13,432 nucleotides of DNA from DASPXK01 sp035637315 (GCA_035637315.1 DASPXK010000151.1:1-13432); one strand, 5' to 3'. Counted from the stretch's first letter, positions 1 through 7,230 are shown. The notes: generated by a model from the sequence alone, not told the origin. Program-made: numbers and translations.

Positions 1-527
1 AGCGGGCCTCCGCTGTCAGGGCGGCCGAGGCGATGGACTACGTCTTCGGATACCTGAATTTCATCGATGGCTCGGCCCGCGGTCTGCCACCCAGCGGTAA
101 TACCTTCTATCAGATGAAGTCGCGCGACACCTTTGCGCCCATAGGCCCGTATCTGGTGACGGCCGACGAAGTGCCCGACCCGTACAGCCTCCAGGTGCGG
201 CTCTGGGTGAACGGGGCGCTCAAGCAAAACTTCAACACCAGTGACATGGCCCACAAGATCTCTCGCTGTATCGAGTGGATCAGCTCCATTCATGCCCTGG
301 AGCCGGGCGACGTCATCGCCTCCGGGACCAACCACCGCGGTCTGAGCGCTTTCCAGGATGGCGACCTGATCGAGCTGGAGACCGAGCCATTGGGCCGACT
401 CCGCTTTCGTGTGCAGGACGCCCTGAAGCGCACCTGGGCCCGCGAGACTCGCCTCGACCGGCAGGAGAAAGGCCTGGAGGGGACGACACCGCAGCTGACG
501 GGGAAGTACGCGCCCGCGCCTAGCTAG
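1..527 (+). CDS. Fumarylacetoacetate hydrolase family protein, 3' part
   Basis: The reading frame is open from the window edge (codons start at base 3) to TAG at 525-527, so the 5' end lies outside. About 174 residues are visible, and they match the C-terminal half of the FAH fold. The segment KSRDTFAPIGPYLVTADEV followed by the PGDVIASGT motif is typical of FAH-family isomerases, hydrolases and decarboxylases, which cleave or rearrange beta-diketo or 2-oxo acids with a divalent metal in aromatic catabolism. The Asp of KSRD lies in the segment that usually shapes the active site. The metal-binding acidic residues of the N-terminal half are not visible, so activity and substrate cannot be assigned. 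An internal ATG at 33 is unlikely to be the start, because homologous sequence continues upstream of it. The gene converges on the protease gene and overlaps its stop codon by 4 bp. Confidence 0.9.
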   Translation, partial: RASAVRAAEAMDYVFGYLNFIDGSARGLPPSGNTFYQMKSRDTFAPIGPYLVTADEVPDPYSLQVRLWVNGALKQNFNTSDMAHKISRCIEWISSIHALEPGDVIASGTNHRGLSAFQDGDLIELETEPLGRLRFRVQDALKRTWARETRLDRQEKGLEGTTPQLTGKYAPAPS

Positions 528-2707
528 AAGGCGTCCGGCCCTCCGCCCACAAAAGTCGACCAGTCGCCGCACTGGTCCACGACCACGATCGGGACCGTGG
601 CACTCGCGCCGGCCGCAGCTCGGCGGACGACGAAGGTGAATTGCCGGGTGTTGGCCGGCAGCGAGATGCTCGAGTTGCCGGTCATGGTTTGGCCGTTAGC
701 CTCGATTGCCGCGTTCGTCGGCGGCCCAAAGCGGACTGCCTGCAGCTGATTGTTGGACACCGTCGCCGTCGTGCCTGCGCTCACGGTGACTTGCAGGCGC
801 CCGGATCCGACCGGGACGGCTGAGACTCCGATGGCGGGCCGCGGGCTGCACGCCGTGGCTGTCGAGCCCGTCGGGCTCGGCGGGGCTCCGCCCGGCGGAG
901 GGGTCGCGCTCGGCGTTGGTGAGGCGGCCACCTGGGCCACGGCGGCCGCTGCGTTGATGCGGCCGTAGACCCAGGCCGATCCGGATCCGGAAACCCGATC
1001 CGCGCTGGCCGTGATACGGTCCACTACTGCCTGGTTGCTCGATCCGTATCCGGTCGACCACAGCAGGGCGGCCAGCCCAGAGACGTGCGGTGTAGCCATC
1101 GACGTCCCGGACATCGTCACGTACCCGCCAGTGTTGTCCGTCGAGAGGATGTTCAGGCCGGGCGCGGCGACGTGCACATTGGACCCATAGTTCGACCACG
1201 ACAGCCGCGCGTCGGCCTGGTCGGTCGCGCCTACGGCGAGGACGTGATTGCAGTTGGCCGGGGTGAGCGCGCCGTTGGCTCCGGTGTTCCCGGCTCCGGC
1301 GACGACCACCAGGCCGTGCGACCAGGCATAGTCGACGGCGTCCTGCAGGGCCGCTGGGCAGGGGAGATTGCCGCCCAGGCTCATGTTGATCACCCTGGCG
1401 CCGTTGTCCGCCGCCCAGGTGATGCCCCCGATCAGAGTCGAGATCGAGCCATCGCCGTTGTCGGCAAGGACCTTTCCGTTCAGAATCGTTGCGTTGTAGC
1501 CAACCCCGGCCACACCGGTCCGGTTGTTCGTGCTCGCGGCCGCTGTCCCGCCGACGTGGGTCCCATGATGGCACAGGTCGTCGGCGCCGTTTGGCGAGCC
1601 GGTGAAGTCGCGCTCGAGGACCACCTTGTCGCGCAGGTCGGGGTGGCCCGGTTTCCCGTCAGGCCCGCCGAAGGTTGACGAGCTGCTGAAGACGCCGCAG
1701 TCGAGGACGGCGATCTTGACGTTCGCGGAGCTGCGGGCTGAGTCCCAGGCGGCCGGGGCTGAGATCTTGGCCATGCCCCACTGGTCGCCGAATTGGGGAT
1801 CGTTCGGCACCGCCGTCGCGCGGACGATGTAGTCTGGTATGGCCCGCTGCACGTCTGAACGAGCACGGTAGGCTTCGAGAGCCGGGCCCGCCATGCCCGG
1901 GCGGGCCTGGACCCGCACCGTGCCCGTTCCCAATCGCTCCACCGCCACGGCGCCGGCCTCCTGGTTGATTGCGTCCCGTGCGGCCTGGCCGGCGCTCGAC
2001 CGAAATGTCACCAGCAAGCTGCCGGCCCTCATCGGCCGCCCGTCGGGAGCCGTTTCCGTCTCAAACCCGGCGCCGTGGACCTCTCGACCCCCCCGTCTTA
2101 CTGTCAGCGCTTTCATCGGCAGCCCGCTCGACGGCCCGCTGGCCGAGCCGGCGACGGGGTGCGAAGGTGTCGGGCTCGAGCTGAGGGTTGGCGGGGTGGG
2201 CCCGCCGGGCGAGGCTGGAGCCGGAGCTGGTCGCGCAGCCTGAGGTGATGGCGTCGGCGTCGCCGGCCGCCTGGGAGAGGGCGTGGAGGCACGGTTATCC
2301 ACTCTGACAGCCGATGCGGCCGGCTCGACTCCCAGCGAGGGTTTGGCTGAGCTCTCAGGGGCGGTGCCGGTCGGCACGTCGGCCAGTGCGTCGACGGCCA
2401 GGTAACCCGAGAGGCCCGATGGCTCCTGGACGTTCCGCCAGAGCACCCCGTCGGCTTCAGCGTCTGGCCCGACAACCCTCACCAGGCTGCCCGGTGCCAG
2501 GACCATGATGACTTGCGCGCTCGCGCCCGGCTCGGCGTTTAGATTGGCTCCCAGCGGGTCGGAGCCGGAGACGAGGAGGACCTCTTGCTCCTGCGCCATC
2601 AGCAAGGATGGGCGGATGGGGATCGGTCCGAGGCACCCCAGGACTAGTCCAGCAATAATGAGGCGGCTGTAAGTCGCGGTAAAGCCGCATCGAATGGAGC
2701 GCCGCAC
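524..2707 (-). CDS. Secreted subtilisin-like serine protease (S8 family, thermitase-like)
   Basis: A 727-aa extracellular endopeptidase. The N terminus has Arg residues, then a hydrophobic stretch (LIIAGLVLGCLG) typical of a secretion signal. Next come an SH3b-like domain (about 50-110), a Pro/Ser/Thr/Ala-rich linker (about 113-200), an I9-like propeptide (about 225-297), the S8 catalytic domain (about 302-592), a second Pro-rich linker and a C-terminal beta-type domain of unknown family (about 618-727). The triad is visible: Asp336 in AVLDCGV, His381 in HHGTHVGGT and Ser536 in GTSMATPHVSG, with oxyanion Asn474 in AGAGN. Six Cys lie outside the signal; two flank the catalytic Asp and His (C337, C379), and the others (C450/C486, C620/C713) could form disulfides. 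The frame extends to a GTG at 2731, but GTG at 2707 is preferred because AGAGGGG lies 8 nt before it. VLGC resembles a weak lipobox, so lipid anchoring is possible but not favoured. Confidence 0.93.
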   Translation of the reverse strand: MRRSIRCGFTATYSRLIIAGLVLGCLGPIPIRPSLLMAQEQEVLLVSGSDPLGANLNAEPGASAQVIMVLAPGSLVRVVGPDAEADGVLWRNVQEPSGLSGYLAVDALADVPTGTAPESSAKPSLGVEPAASAVRVDNRASTPSPRRPATPTPSPQAARPAPAPASPGGPTPPTLSSSPTPSHPVAGSASGPSSGLPMKALTVRRGGREVHGAGFETETAPDGRPMRAGSLLVTFRSSAGQAARDAINQEAGAVAVERLGTGTVRVQARPGMAGPALEAYRARSDVQRAIPDYIVRATAVPNDPQFGDQWGMAKISAPAAWDSARSSANVKIAVLDCGVFSSSSTFGGPDGKPGHPDLRDKVVLERDFTGSPNGADDLCHHGTHVGGTAAASTNNRTGVAGVGYNATILNGKVLADNGDGSISTLIGGITWAADNGARVINMSLGGNLPCPAALQDAVDYAWSHGLVVVAGAGNTGANGALTPANCNHVLAVGATDQADARLSWSNYGSNVHVAAPGLNILSTDNTGGYVTMSGTSMATPHVSGLAALLWSTGYGSSNQAVVDRITASADRVSGSGSAWVYGRINAAAAVAQVAASPTPSATPPPGGAPPSPTGSTATACSPRPAIGVSAVPVGSGRLQVTVSAGTTATVSNNQLQAVRFGPPTNAAIEANGQTMTGNSSISLPANTRQFTFVVRRAAAGASATVPIVVVDQCGDWSTFVGGGPDAF

Positions 2708-2715
2708 CGTGAGGT

Positions 2716-2722
2716 CCCCTCT
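2716..2722 (-). promoter_or_regulatory. Ribosome binding site that decides the protease start
   Basis: On the minus strand AGAGGGG is followed by eight bases and then GTG at 2707-2705. The more upstream in-frame GTG at 2731 has no purine-rich motif at a usable distance. This supports the shorter protein. Confidence 0.6.
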
Positions 2723-2861
2723 CGGGACCACCGGCGACGCGAGCGCTGCCGCTTTTGGGCCGGGAGCTTCGGTGGCTCGGCCGTCTTAGCCCGTGTGGGC
2801 GGTAGACCCGGAGCTTTGCGTCCCTGCCTTTCGACAGGTTTGCCCTTATCGGTCCCGCTTC

Positions 2862-2889
2862 TTGATGTCGGCGTTTCCGCCTCTATACT
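2862..2889 (+). promoter_or_regulatory. Sigma70-type promoter for the OmpR-family regulator
   Basis: TTGATG at 2862-2867 and TATACT at 2884-2889 are separated by 16 bp. They match the -35 consensus at 4/6 and the -10 consensus at 5/6. Transcription would start near 2896, giving a leader of about 70 nt before the ATG at 2967. The site lies in the 259-bp gap between two divergent genes; no comparable promoter was seen for the protease on the other strand. Confidence 0.6.
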
Positions 2890-2966
2890 TAGGATCGAAG
2901 CGCAGGTCGGACGGCAGACGAAGGCCGGTCAAAATTGGGTCAATGTCCAGCTGCTGGAGCAGTGAG

Positions 2967-3680
2967 ATGCCGACCTCCGAGCGCAGGCGGGTGCTGGTGA
3001 TCGACGACGAGCCGCGTCTGCGGGACCTGGTCCGAGAGGCGCTGGAGCCGGAGTTCGACGTTCTCGAGGCCGCGACTGGCCGCGAGGGCTTGCGGGCCTT
3101 TCACCAGCGTCGTCCCGACCTGGTGGTCCTGGACGCGGTGATGCCCGAGATGGACGGCTGGCAGACCTTGCGCCGCATCCGCGATCTCGCCGACACGCCG
3201 ATCATCATGCTGACGGCGTTTGATAGCGACCAGGCCGCCGTCCGGGCCCTCGAAGGCGGCGCCGACGAGTATGTCGCCAAGCCCCTCAGTCCGGCGGTCC
3301 TGGTTGCCCGGGTTCGCGCAGCGCTACGCCGAGGAGCGATGAGCGCGTCGGTGGAGATGTCCCGATTCGAGCTGGACGGGGGTAGGCTGGTGATCGACCG
3401 CGCGGCCGGGCGGGTCTGGGTACGTGGGCAGGAGGTCCAGCTCTCCGCGACCGAATATCGCCTGCTGATCTGCCTGGCCGACCACCTCGGCCAGGTCCTG
3501 TCGCCCAGTCAGATCCTCGAGCGTGTCTGGGGTTTGGACTACGTCTCCGAGCTTGGCTATGTCAAGAGCTACGTCCGGCTGCTTCGCCTCAAGATCGAGG
3601 AAGACCCACGCTCGCCGCGCTACATCGTTTCGCGGCGCGGCCTCGGCTACATGCTGGTGCGCAGCCCGACCGAGTCCTGA
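2967..3680 (+). CDS. OmpR/PhoB-type response regulator
   Basis: A 237-aa cytoplasmic transcription factor. The receiver domain (about 8-122) has all switch residues: the acidic pocket D13/D14, phospho-acceptor D56 in VVLDAVMPEMDG, T83 in IIMLTA and K105 in VAKPL. The winged-helix domain (about 132-232) carries the usual LSATEYRLL and RRGLGYML segments. Length is normal for the family. The frame is open further upstream, but the ATG at 2967 is chosen because GGAG at 2956-2959 sits 7 nt before it and the domain begins right after; ATG 2943 has no such site. No histidine kinase gene lies beside it on the same strand, so it is an orphan in this window. Its stop lies 8 bp from the stop of the convergent sigma factor pseudogene, leaving no room for a terminator. 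Confidence 0.93.
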   Translation: MPTSERRRVLVIDDEPRLRDLVREALEPEFDVLEAATGREGLRAFHQRRPDLVVLDAVMPEMDGWQTLRRIRDLADTPIIMLTAFDSDQAAVRALEGGADEYVAKPLSPAVLVARVRAALRRGAMSASVEMSRFELDGGRLVIDRAAGRVWVRGQEVQLSATEYRLLICLADHLGQVLSPSQILERVWGLDYVSELGYVKSYVRLLRLKIEEDPRSPRYIVSRRGLGYMLVRSPTES

Positions 3681-3688
3681 AGCTCGAT

Positions 3689-4348
3689 CTAGGCTGCCGC
3701 TACCAGGGCCGGCGTACAGGTGACATCGGGCCGGCCTGAGGCCGCCGGGTCGAGTACGCGACGAAGATTGGCCAGACCACGGGCCTGCAGTTTCTTGATC
3801 GCGTCCTCTGACCGCCGCATGACTAGGGCCGTCTCGGCGACCGACAACCCTTCGAGGAAGCCAAGTTGGACGGCACGACGCTGGTCTTCGCCCAGCACGG
3901 CGAGCGCCACGTCGAGCATCTCACGATCCAGCATCCGGGTGAACGCATCCTCAGCGCGTGGGTCGGCGGCGCCGGCGGCCTCCTCGATAGCGTCGGGCCC
4001 GCCGGGCGGTCGCTTTTGCAATGTTCTCACGTGATCGATCAGGTGGTTGCGGGCGATGCGGTACAGCCAGGCGCTGAACGGCAAACCCCGCTCCTGATAC
4101 TTGCCGACTTTCTCGAACGCTTTGACGAACACTTCCTAGGTTAAGTCTTCGAGGGTCTCAAGTGGCCCGTCCACGCGGCGCGCCAGGAAGCGGAAAACGG
4201 CCGGTGCGTACTCGTCGTACAGGGCCTGGAAAGCCGACGAGTCGCCTCGCTGCGCCCGCCTCACCAGATCGGCGATCTCCGGCAACTTCGACTCCTCGGC
4301 TAGCCGCGTCCGCTCGATCATCGCCGGCTCTGCGCGCCCCGCCCGCAT
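3689..4348 (-). pseudogene. ECF-like sigma-70 factor interrupted by an in-frame TAG
   Basis: Read through, this is a 219-codon sigma factor. Region 2 (about 25-105) includes QALYDEYAPAVFRFLARRV and LPFSAWLYRIARNHLIDHVR. Region 4 (about 143-200) has the helix-turn-helix segment LSVAETALVMRRSEDAIKKL. ATG at 4348 is chosen because AGGAG lies 6 nt upstream. Codon 71 (4138-4136) is TAG. It falls in EDLT-stop-EVFVKAFE, where the family almost always has Gln (EDLTQEVF), so one C-to-T change of CAG would explain it. The 148 codons downstream are otherwise intact. A restart at GTG 4132 would drop most of region 2 and is unlikely to give a working factor. Other genes here end in TAG, so a genome-wide TAG reassignment is not supported. 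Sequencing error is the main alternative. Confidence 0.85.
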
Positions 4349-4372
4349 CTTCCGCTCCTCTCGCGGCCACAC

Positions 4373-4616
4373 CGCTCGAGGGACGCGGGACTTGACCTGT
4401 TCCAGGACGCCGACGCCGTCCAGGTGGGCATCGTCAAGTCCAATAACAGCAAGTCCGGCTGGAACGCGTCGTACACGGGCAGCGCGTGGCGGGAATCGGT
4501 GACGCTCTTGAGGTTGGTGTAGCCGGCTTCTTCGAGGATCGCTTCCAGCAGGCGGATGTACCCTTCTGGTCGTCGACGATCAGGATCCTGGCCTGCTTGA
4601 GCTCCTCATCACCCAT
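4373..4616 (-). pseudogene. Frameshifted, truncated receiver-domain remnant
   Basis: This begins with ATG at 4616 after a purine-rich stretch (GGAAGGGG) and encodes MGDEELKQARILIVDDQ, the start of a receiver domain. Near 4561-4566 the frame shifts, as if one base were missing. The second frame continues with YIRLLEAILEEAGYTNLKSV and then PDLLLLDLTMP, which holds the phospho-acceptor Asp. Near 4424-4428 a second one-base loss moves the reading into a frame giving HLDGVGVLEQVKSRVP. After that, receiver similarity stops around 4375 and the sequence runs directly into the sigma factor leader. About 78 residues of a domain that needs about 120 remain, lacking the Thr/Ser and Lys switch residues. 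The surviving part resembles the receivers of RpfG-like regulators (from memory of the family). The gene cannot work as it stands. Confidence 0.8.
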
Positions 4617-4671
4617 AGCCTGCCCCTTCCGGGCGGCGGGCAATCAAGCCGATGTTACGGCCGGACGATCG

Positions 4672-5016
4672 CTAGCCGACCGTTGCCAGCGCCTCTCGCA
4701 GCGTGGCCAGCTTGACCGGCTTGCTGACCACCAGGTCTACGGCTTCGGGGCGTGCGCCGACCGCCTGGAGCATGTCGCCGAACCCGCTGAGCAGAATCAC
4801 GGGCGTGTCTGGCGACGCCCGTTTGATCGCCGCCGCCAGCTGATCCCCGCTCATCTCGGGCATCGCCATGTCTGTAACCACCACGTCGGAGCTGCCCGAC
4901 TGAAACTTCGACAGCGTTTCTCGCCCGTTTGTGGCAAGCTTGACCGCGTGCCGGTCCTGGATGAGGTACTGGCTCACGACCTCCCGCACAAGCGCGTGGT
5001 CCTCGACGCGCGGCAC
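4672..5016 (-). CDS. Receiver domain protein, probably the detached C-terminal REC of the upstream kinase
   Basis: A 114-aa receiver domain with nothing else attached. Acidic residues E5/D6 follow the start, the phospho-acceptor is D49 in VVVTDMAMPEMSG, S77 is in VILLSG and K99 is in VVSKPV. The only nearby start is GTG at 5016, which lacks a good ribosome binding site and would cut into the first beta strand. The same frame stays open upstream inside the kinase gene and reads LRVPRVEDHALVREVV, close to the usual linker-to-receiver join (LRVLVVEDH). The simplest reading is a PAS-kinase-receiver hybrid in which one base has been lost between about 5016 and 5045. A separately translated, coupled receiver is the alternative. 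The receiver itself looks intact. Confidence 0.72.
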   Translation of the reverse strand: MPRVEDHALVREVVSQYLIQDRHAVKLATNGRETLSKFQSGSSDVVVTDMAMPEMSGDQLAAAIKRASPDTPVILLSGFGDMLQAVGARPEAVDLVVSKPVKLATLREALATVG

Positions 5017-6257
5017 CCTGAGTGAGCGCGGGAGTGGTCGCGACTCATGGCGTCCGGCGCGGATCTCGATCTCTCCGCGACGGGGAGCTTTATCGTAACG
5101 GTGGTCCCTTTTGCAACCTGGCTTTCTACTTTCAGTTTCCCGTTGTGACGCTGCACCACCCCCACAACGCCCGCCAACCCCAGCCCTGTCCCGTCCTCAC
5201 CCTTGGTGGTGAAGAACGGCTCCAAACAGCGCTGCCGAACCTCGCAGGTCATGCCCACGCCCGTGTCGCGCACCTGTAGGGTGACGCGCTGGCTATCGGC
5301 ACACGTCCGAATGGTCAGGGTCCCTCCATCTGGCATCGCGTCGACGGCGTTGAAGATCAGATTGGTGAGCGCCTGGCTCAGCTCGGCGTCGTTGCCGGCG
5401 ACGAGCGGGACCTCCTGGCAGTCGGTCTCGACGGCGATCGTCGCCCCGCGCGCCAGGGCCTGGTCCCTCCACTTCGGCTGGCTCACCGACACAGCACGCT
5501 CGACGAGCCGCCGCACGTCGACGTGCCCCAGGGGCTCGTCCTCTTCACGTGGCCGGTAGAATTCGCGTAGACGGCCCACCACCTGGGACGCGTCCCGGGC
5601 AGCGGCGTTGATCGTCTGCACCTGGGCCAGGGCTTTGCTTTTGTCATCCAGTGTCTCGGGCCGGCAGAGCAGCAGCTCGCTGTGACCGAGGATCATGGAA
5701 AGGGCATTGTTGAAGTCGTGCGCGATGCCGCTGGCCATCTGTCCCATCGCCCGCAGCCGTTCCTGCTGAATGATCTGCTGCTGGGTTCGCTGCAGCTCGG
5801 CGAGCGTTTCTTCGAGGCGACGGTTTGTCTCGAGCAGGTCCGCCTCGCCTCGCCTGCGCTCGTCGATGTTCATCCCGACGCCGACTACTTGCACGGCCTG
5901 GCCGTTCTCGTCGAAGAAGGGCCGGCCCTTTGCCGCTAGCCAGTGGACGCTTCCGTTCGGCCAGACTGTCCGAAACTCGACCTCAAAGGCTGCCTTTTCC
6001 TGGGCGGCCCGACAGACAGACTGCTTGACCGTCTCGAGATCATCCGGGTGAACGGCCTCGAACAGAGCCCCCTCGGTCCCAGGGAAGCTGCCCGGCGGCA
6101 AGCCGAATAAAGCTTCGTGGCCTGCCGACAGGGACACAGCTCCGCTCGCAAGATCCACCTCCCAGGTGCCCATGCAAGCTGCTTCCAAAGCCAGCCTGAG
6201 GCGCTCCTCGGTGGCGGTAAGCCGGGTAAGCACGTGCGGATAGGTTGACGTTGACAC
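4974..6257 (-). CDS. PAS-domain sensor histidine kinase (hybrid-type, receiver out of frame)
   Basis: A soluble histidine kinase with no membrane segment. With the start at GTG 6257 it has 427 aa. It holds a PAS domain (about 18-130; MGTWEVDLASGAV, VHPDDLETVK), a coiled coil (about 135-175), and a dimerisation domain with phospho-accepting His180 in GIAHDFNNALSMILGHSELL. The HATPase domain (about 285-395) has N303 in NLIFNAVDAMPDGG, D331 in DTGVGM and the GTGLGL box at 356-361. Catalysis therefore looks intact. The last 20 or so residues (rich in Arg, Ser and Cys) are an out-of-frame reading of the receiver start. The frame is open up to 6422, but residues before the PAS domain look non-coding. 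GTG 6257 (GGAG 10 nt upstream) and GTG 6233 are both possible starts. The gene heads the damaged receiver/sigma unit. Confidence 0.82.
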   Translation of the reverse strand: MSTSTYPHVLTRLTATEERLRLALEAACMGTWEVDLASGAVSLSAGHEALFGLPPGSFPGTEGALFEAVHPDDLETVKQSVCRAAQEKAAFEVEFRTVWPNGSVHWLAAKGRPFFDENGQAVQVVGVGMNIDERRRGEADLLETNRRLEETLAELQRTQQQIIQQERLRAMGQMASGIAHDFNNALSMILGHSELLLCRPETLDDKSKALAQVQTINAAARDASQVVGRLREFYRPREEDEPLGHVDVRRLVERAVSVSQPKWRDQALARGATIAVETDCQEVPLVAGNDAELSQALTNLIFNAVDAMPDGGTLTIRTCADSQRVTLQVRDTGVGMTCEVRQRCLEPFFTTKGEDGTGLGLAGVVGVVQRHNGKLKVESQVAKGTTVTIKLPVAERSRSAPDAMSRDHSRAHSGCRASRTTRLCGRS

Positions 6258-6540
6258 GGGCCTGGCGCTCCAACTGCCTGAGGACGCGCTTGGTGTCCGC
6301 CGCGTTGGATGGACCGCGGGCCGGAGACTCAGCTCACAAGTGCGGGCCCCATCCCCCGTTGGCCCGCGTCGCCGTGTCGGCGACAAAGCCACGTCGCGGC
6401 CGCGCGACCCCCGATTCCTCAAGCTCGCAATTAAGAGAAACCGTAACGGGAAGAGGAAGACCCGGGCATCTACCGACTGGCGTATCTTTCGTATGCTGGG
6501 CGGCGTATTTTCCTGTTTGACGGCGAGGGCGGGTCCGGCC
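6258..6540. other. Intergenic stretch with a 17-bp palindrome
   Basis: 283 bp between the NarL-type regulator stop and the kinase start, with no convincing gene on either strand. It contains a perfect inverted repeat at 6368-6384: GTCGCCG, three spacer bases, CGGCGAC. No T-run follows on either strand, so it does not look like an intrinsic terminator. It could be an operator for the downstream kinase operon or a structured leader. No strong -35/-10 pair was seen. If the kinase really starts at 6422, the palindrome would be coding. Confidence 0.45.
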
Positions 6541-7230
6541 TTATTCCGGCGGCGCCGAAGTGAGACCCAGTTCGACCGCTCGAACGGCCGCCTGGGTGCG
6601 GTCGGAGACCTCGAGCTTCGCGATGATGTGCTCGACGTGAACCTTGACCGTCCCCGGGCTACAGGAAAGGGTGCCCGCGATCTCGCGATTGGTCAGCCCA
6701 AGCGTCACAAGCTCTAAGACTTCCAGCTCGCGTGGCGTGAGCCCAGCTGCGGGCTGAGCCACGGCCGGCCTCGGCTTCCTGGCGAGACGGCGCAGCAGCT
6801 CGGCCGTGCGGCCCGGGCGCGGCAGCGTTTCCCCCGCGATCACCTGGCGCACGGCCCTGACGAGCTCCCGCTGGCTGGCATCCTTGAGGATGTAGCCGGA
6901 GGCTCCGGCCTTGAGCGCCTCGAAGAGATAGTCTGGGTTGTCGTGCATCGTGACGACAATGACGCTGGTGCGCGGAGAGCGCGCCTTGATCACCTGGGTA
7001 GCCGACAAGCCGTCCACGTCCGGCATCCGGACGTCCATCAGCACCACGTCTGGCTCGAGTTGCCGGCACAGGGCGATCGCCTCGCGGCCCGTTACCGCCT
7101 CGCCCACCACCTCGAGGTCGGGCTCCCGCTCCAGCATGCTCCGCAAGCCGGCGCGCGCCACCTCATGGTCGTCTACGATCACGAGTCGCGCGATGCCGCG
7201 CGCTCCCGCCCGCGGTGTCTCAGCCTCCAT
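6541..7230 (-). CDS. NarL/FixJ-type response regulator
   Basis: A 229-aa cytoplasmic transcription factor. The receiver (about 14-132) has D20/D21 in VIVDDHE, phospho-acceptor D66 in VVLMDVRMPDVDG, T94 in IVVTMHD and K116 in YILKDA. A linker of about 30 residues leads to the LuxR-type helix-turn-helix domain (about 164-226), with LTPRELEVL and NREIAGTLSCSPGTVKVHV. The ATG at 7230 overlaps the last 11 bp of the upstream sensor kinase gene, and a GAGG motif lies about 9 nt before it. This points to translational coupling and makes it the cognate partner of that kinase, which is of the matching HisKA_3 (NarX/DegS-like) type. All switch residues are present, so it should be phosphorylation-controlled. 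Target genes cannot be told from the sequence. Confidence 0.95.
   Translation of the reverse strand: MEAETPRAGARGIARLVIVDDHEVARAGLRSMLEREPDLEVVGEAVTGREAIALCRQLEPDVVLMDVRMPDVDGLSATQVIKARSPRTSVIVVTMHDNPDYLFEALKAGASGYILKDASQRELVRAVRQVIAGETLPRPGRTAELLRRLARKPRPAVAQPAAGLTPRELEVLELVTLGLTNREIAGTLSCSPGTVKVHVEHIIAKLEVSDRTQAAVRAVELGLTSAPPE

Noticed and set aside
1085..1678. 197-codon open frame opposite the protease gene
   Set aside because: It is a shadow of the high-GC protease frame with no recognisable domain; the minus-strand protein has a full catalytic triad.
2755..2815. Similar CGGGAGCTT and CCGGAGCTT segments as a direct repeat
   Set aside because: The match is only about nine bases with a mismatch, which is expected by chance in this GC-rich sequence.
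2793..2966. Longer OmpR-type regulator starting at 2793 or 2943
   Set aside because: The longer reading would include the near-consensus promoter and has no family similarity. The ATG at 2967 has GGAG at ideal spacing.
4136..4138. Genome-wide reassignment of TAG to Gln
   Set aside because: At least four other genes in this window (the FAH-family gene, the protease, the detached receiver and the sigma factor itself) end at TAG in sensible places, so TAG acts as a stop.
4136..4138. Pyrrolysine insertion at TAG
   Set aside because: The protein is a sigma factor, not a methylamine methyltransferase, and the position is a conserved Gln. A point mutation is simpler.
6258..6422. Kinase start at TTG 6422
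   Set aside because: The extra residues are Arg/Ser/Thr-rich with no domain similarity, and TTG lacks a ribosome binding site. The PAS domain begins well downstream.
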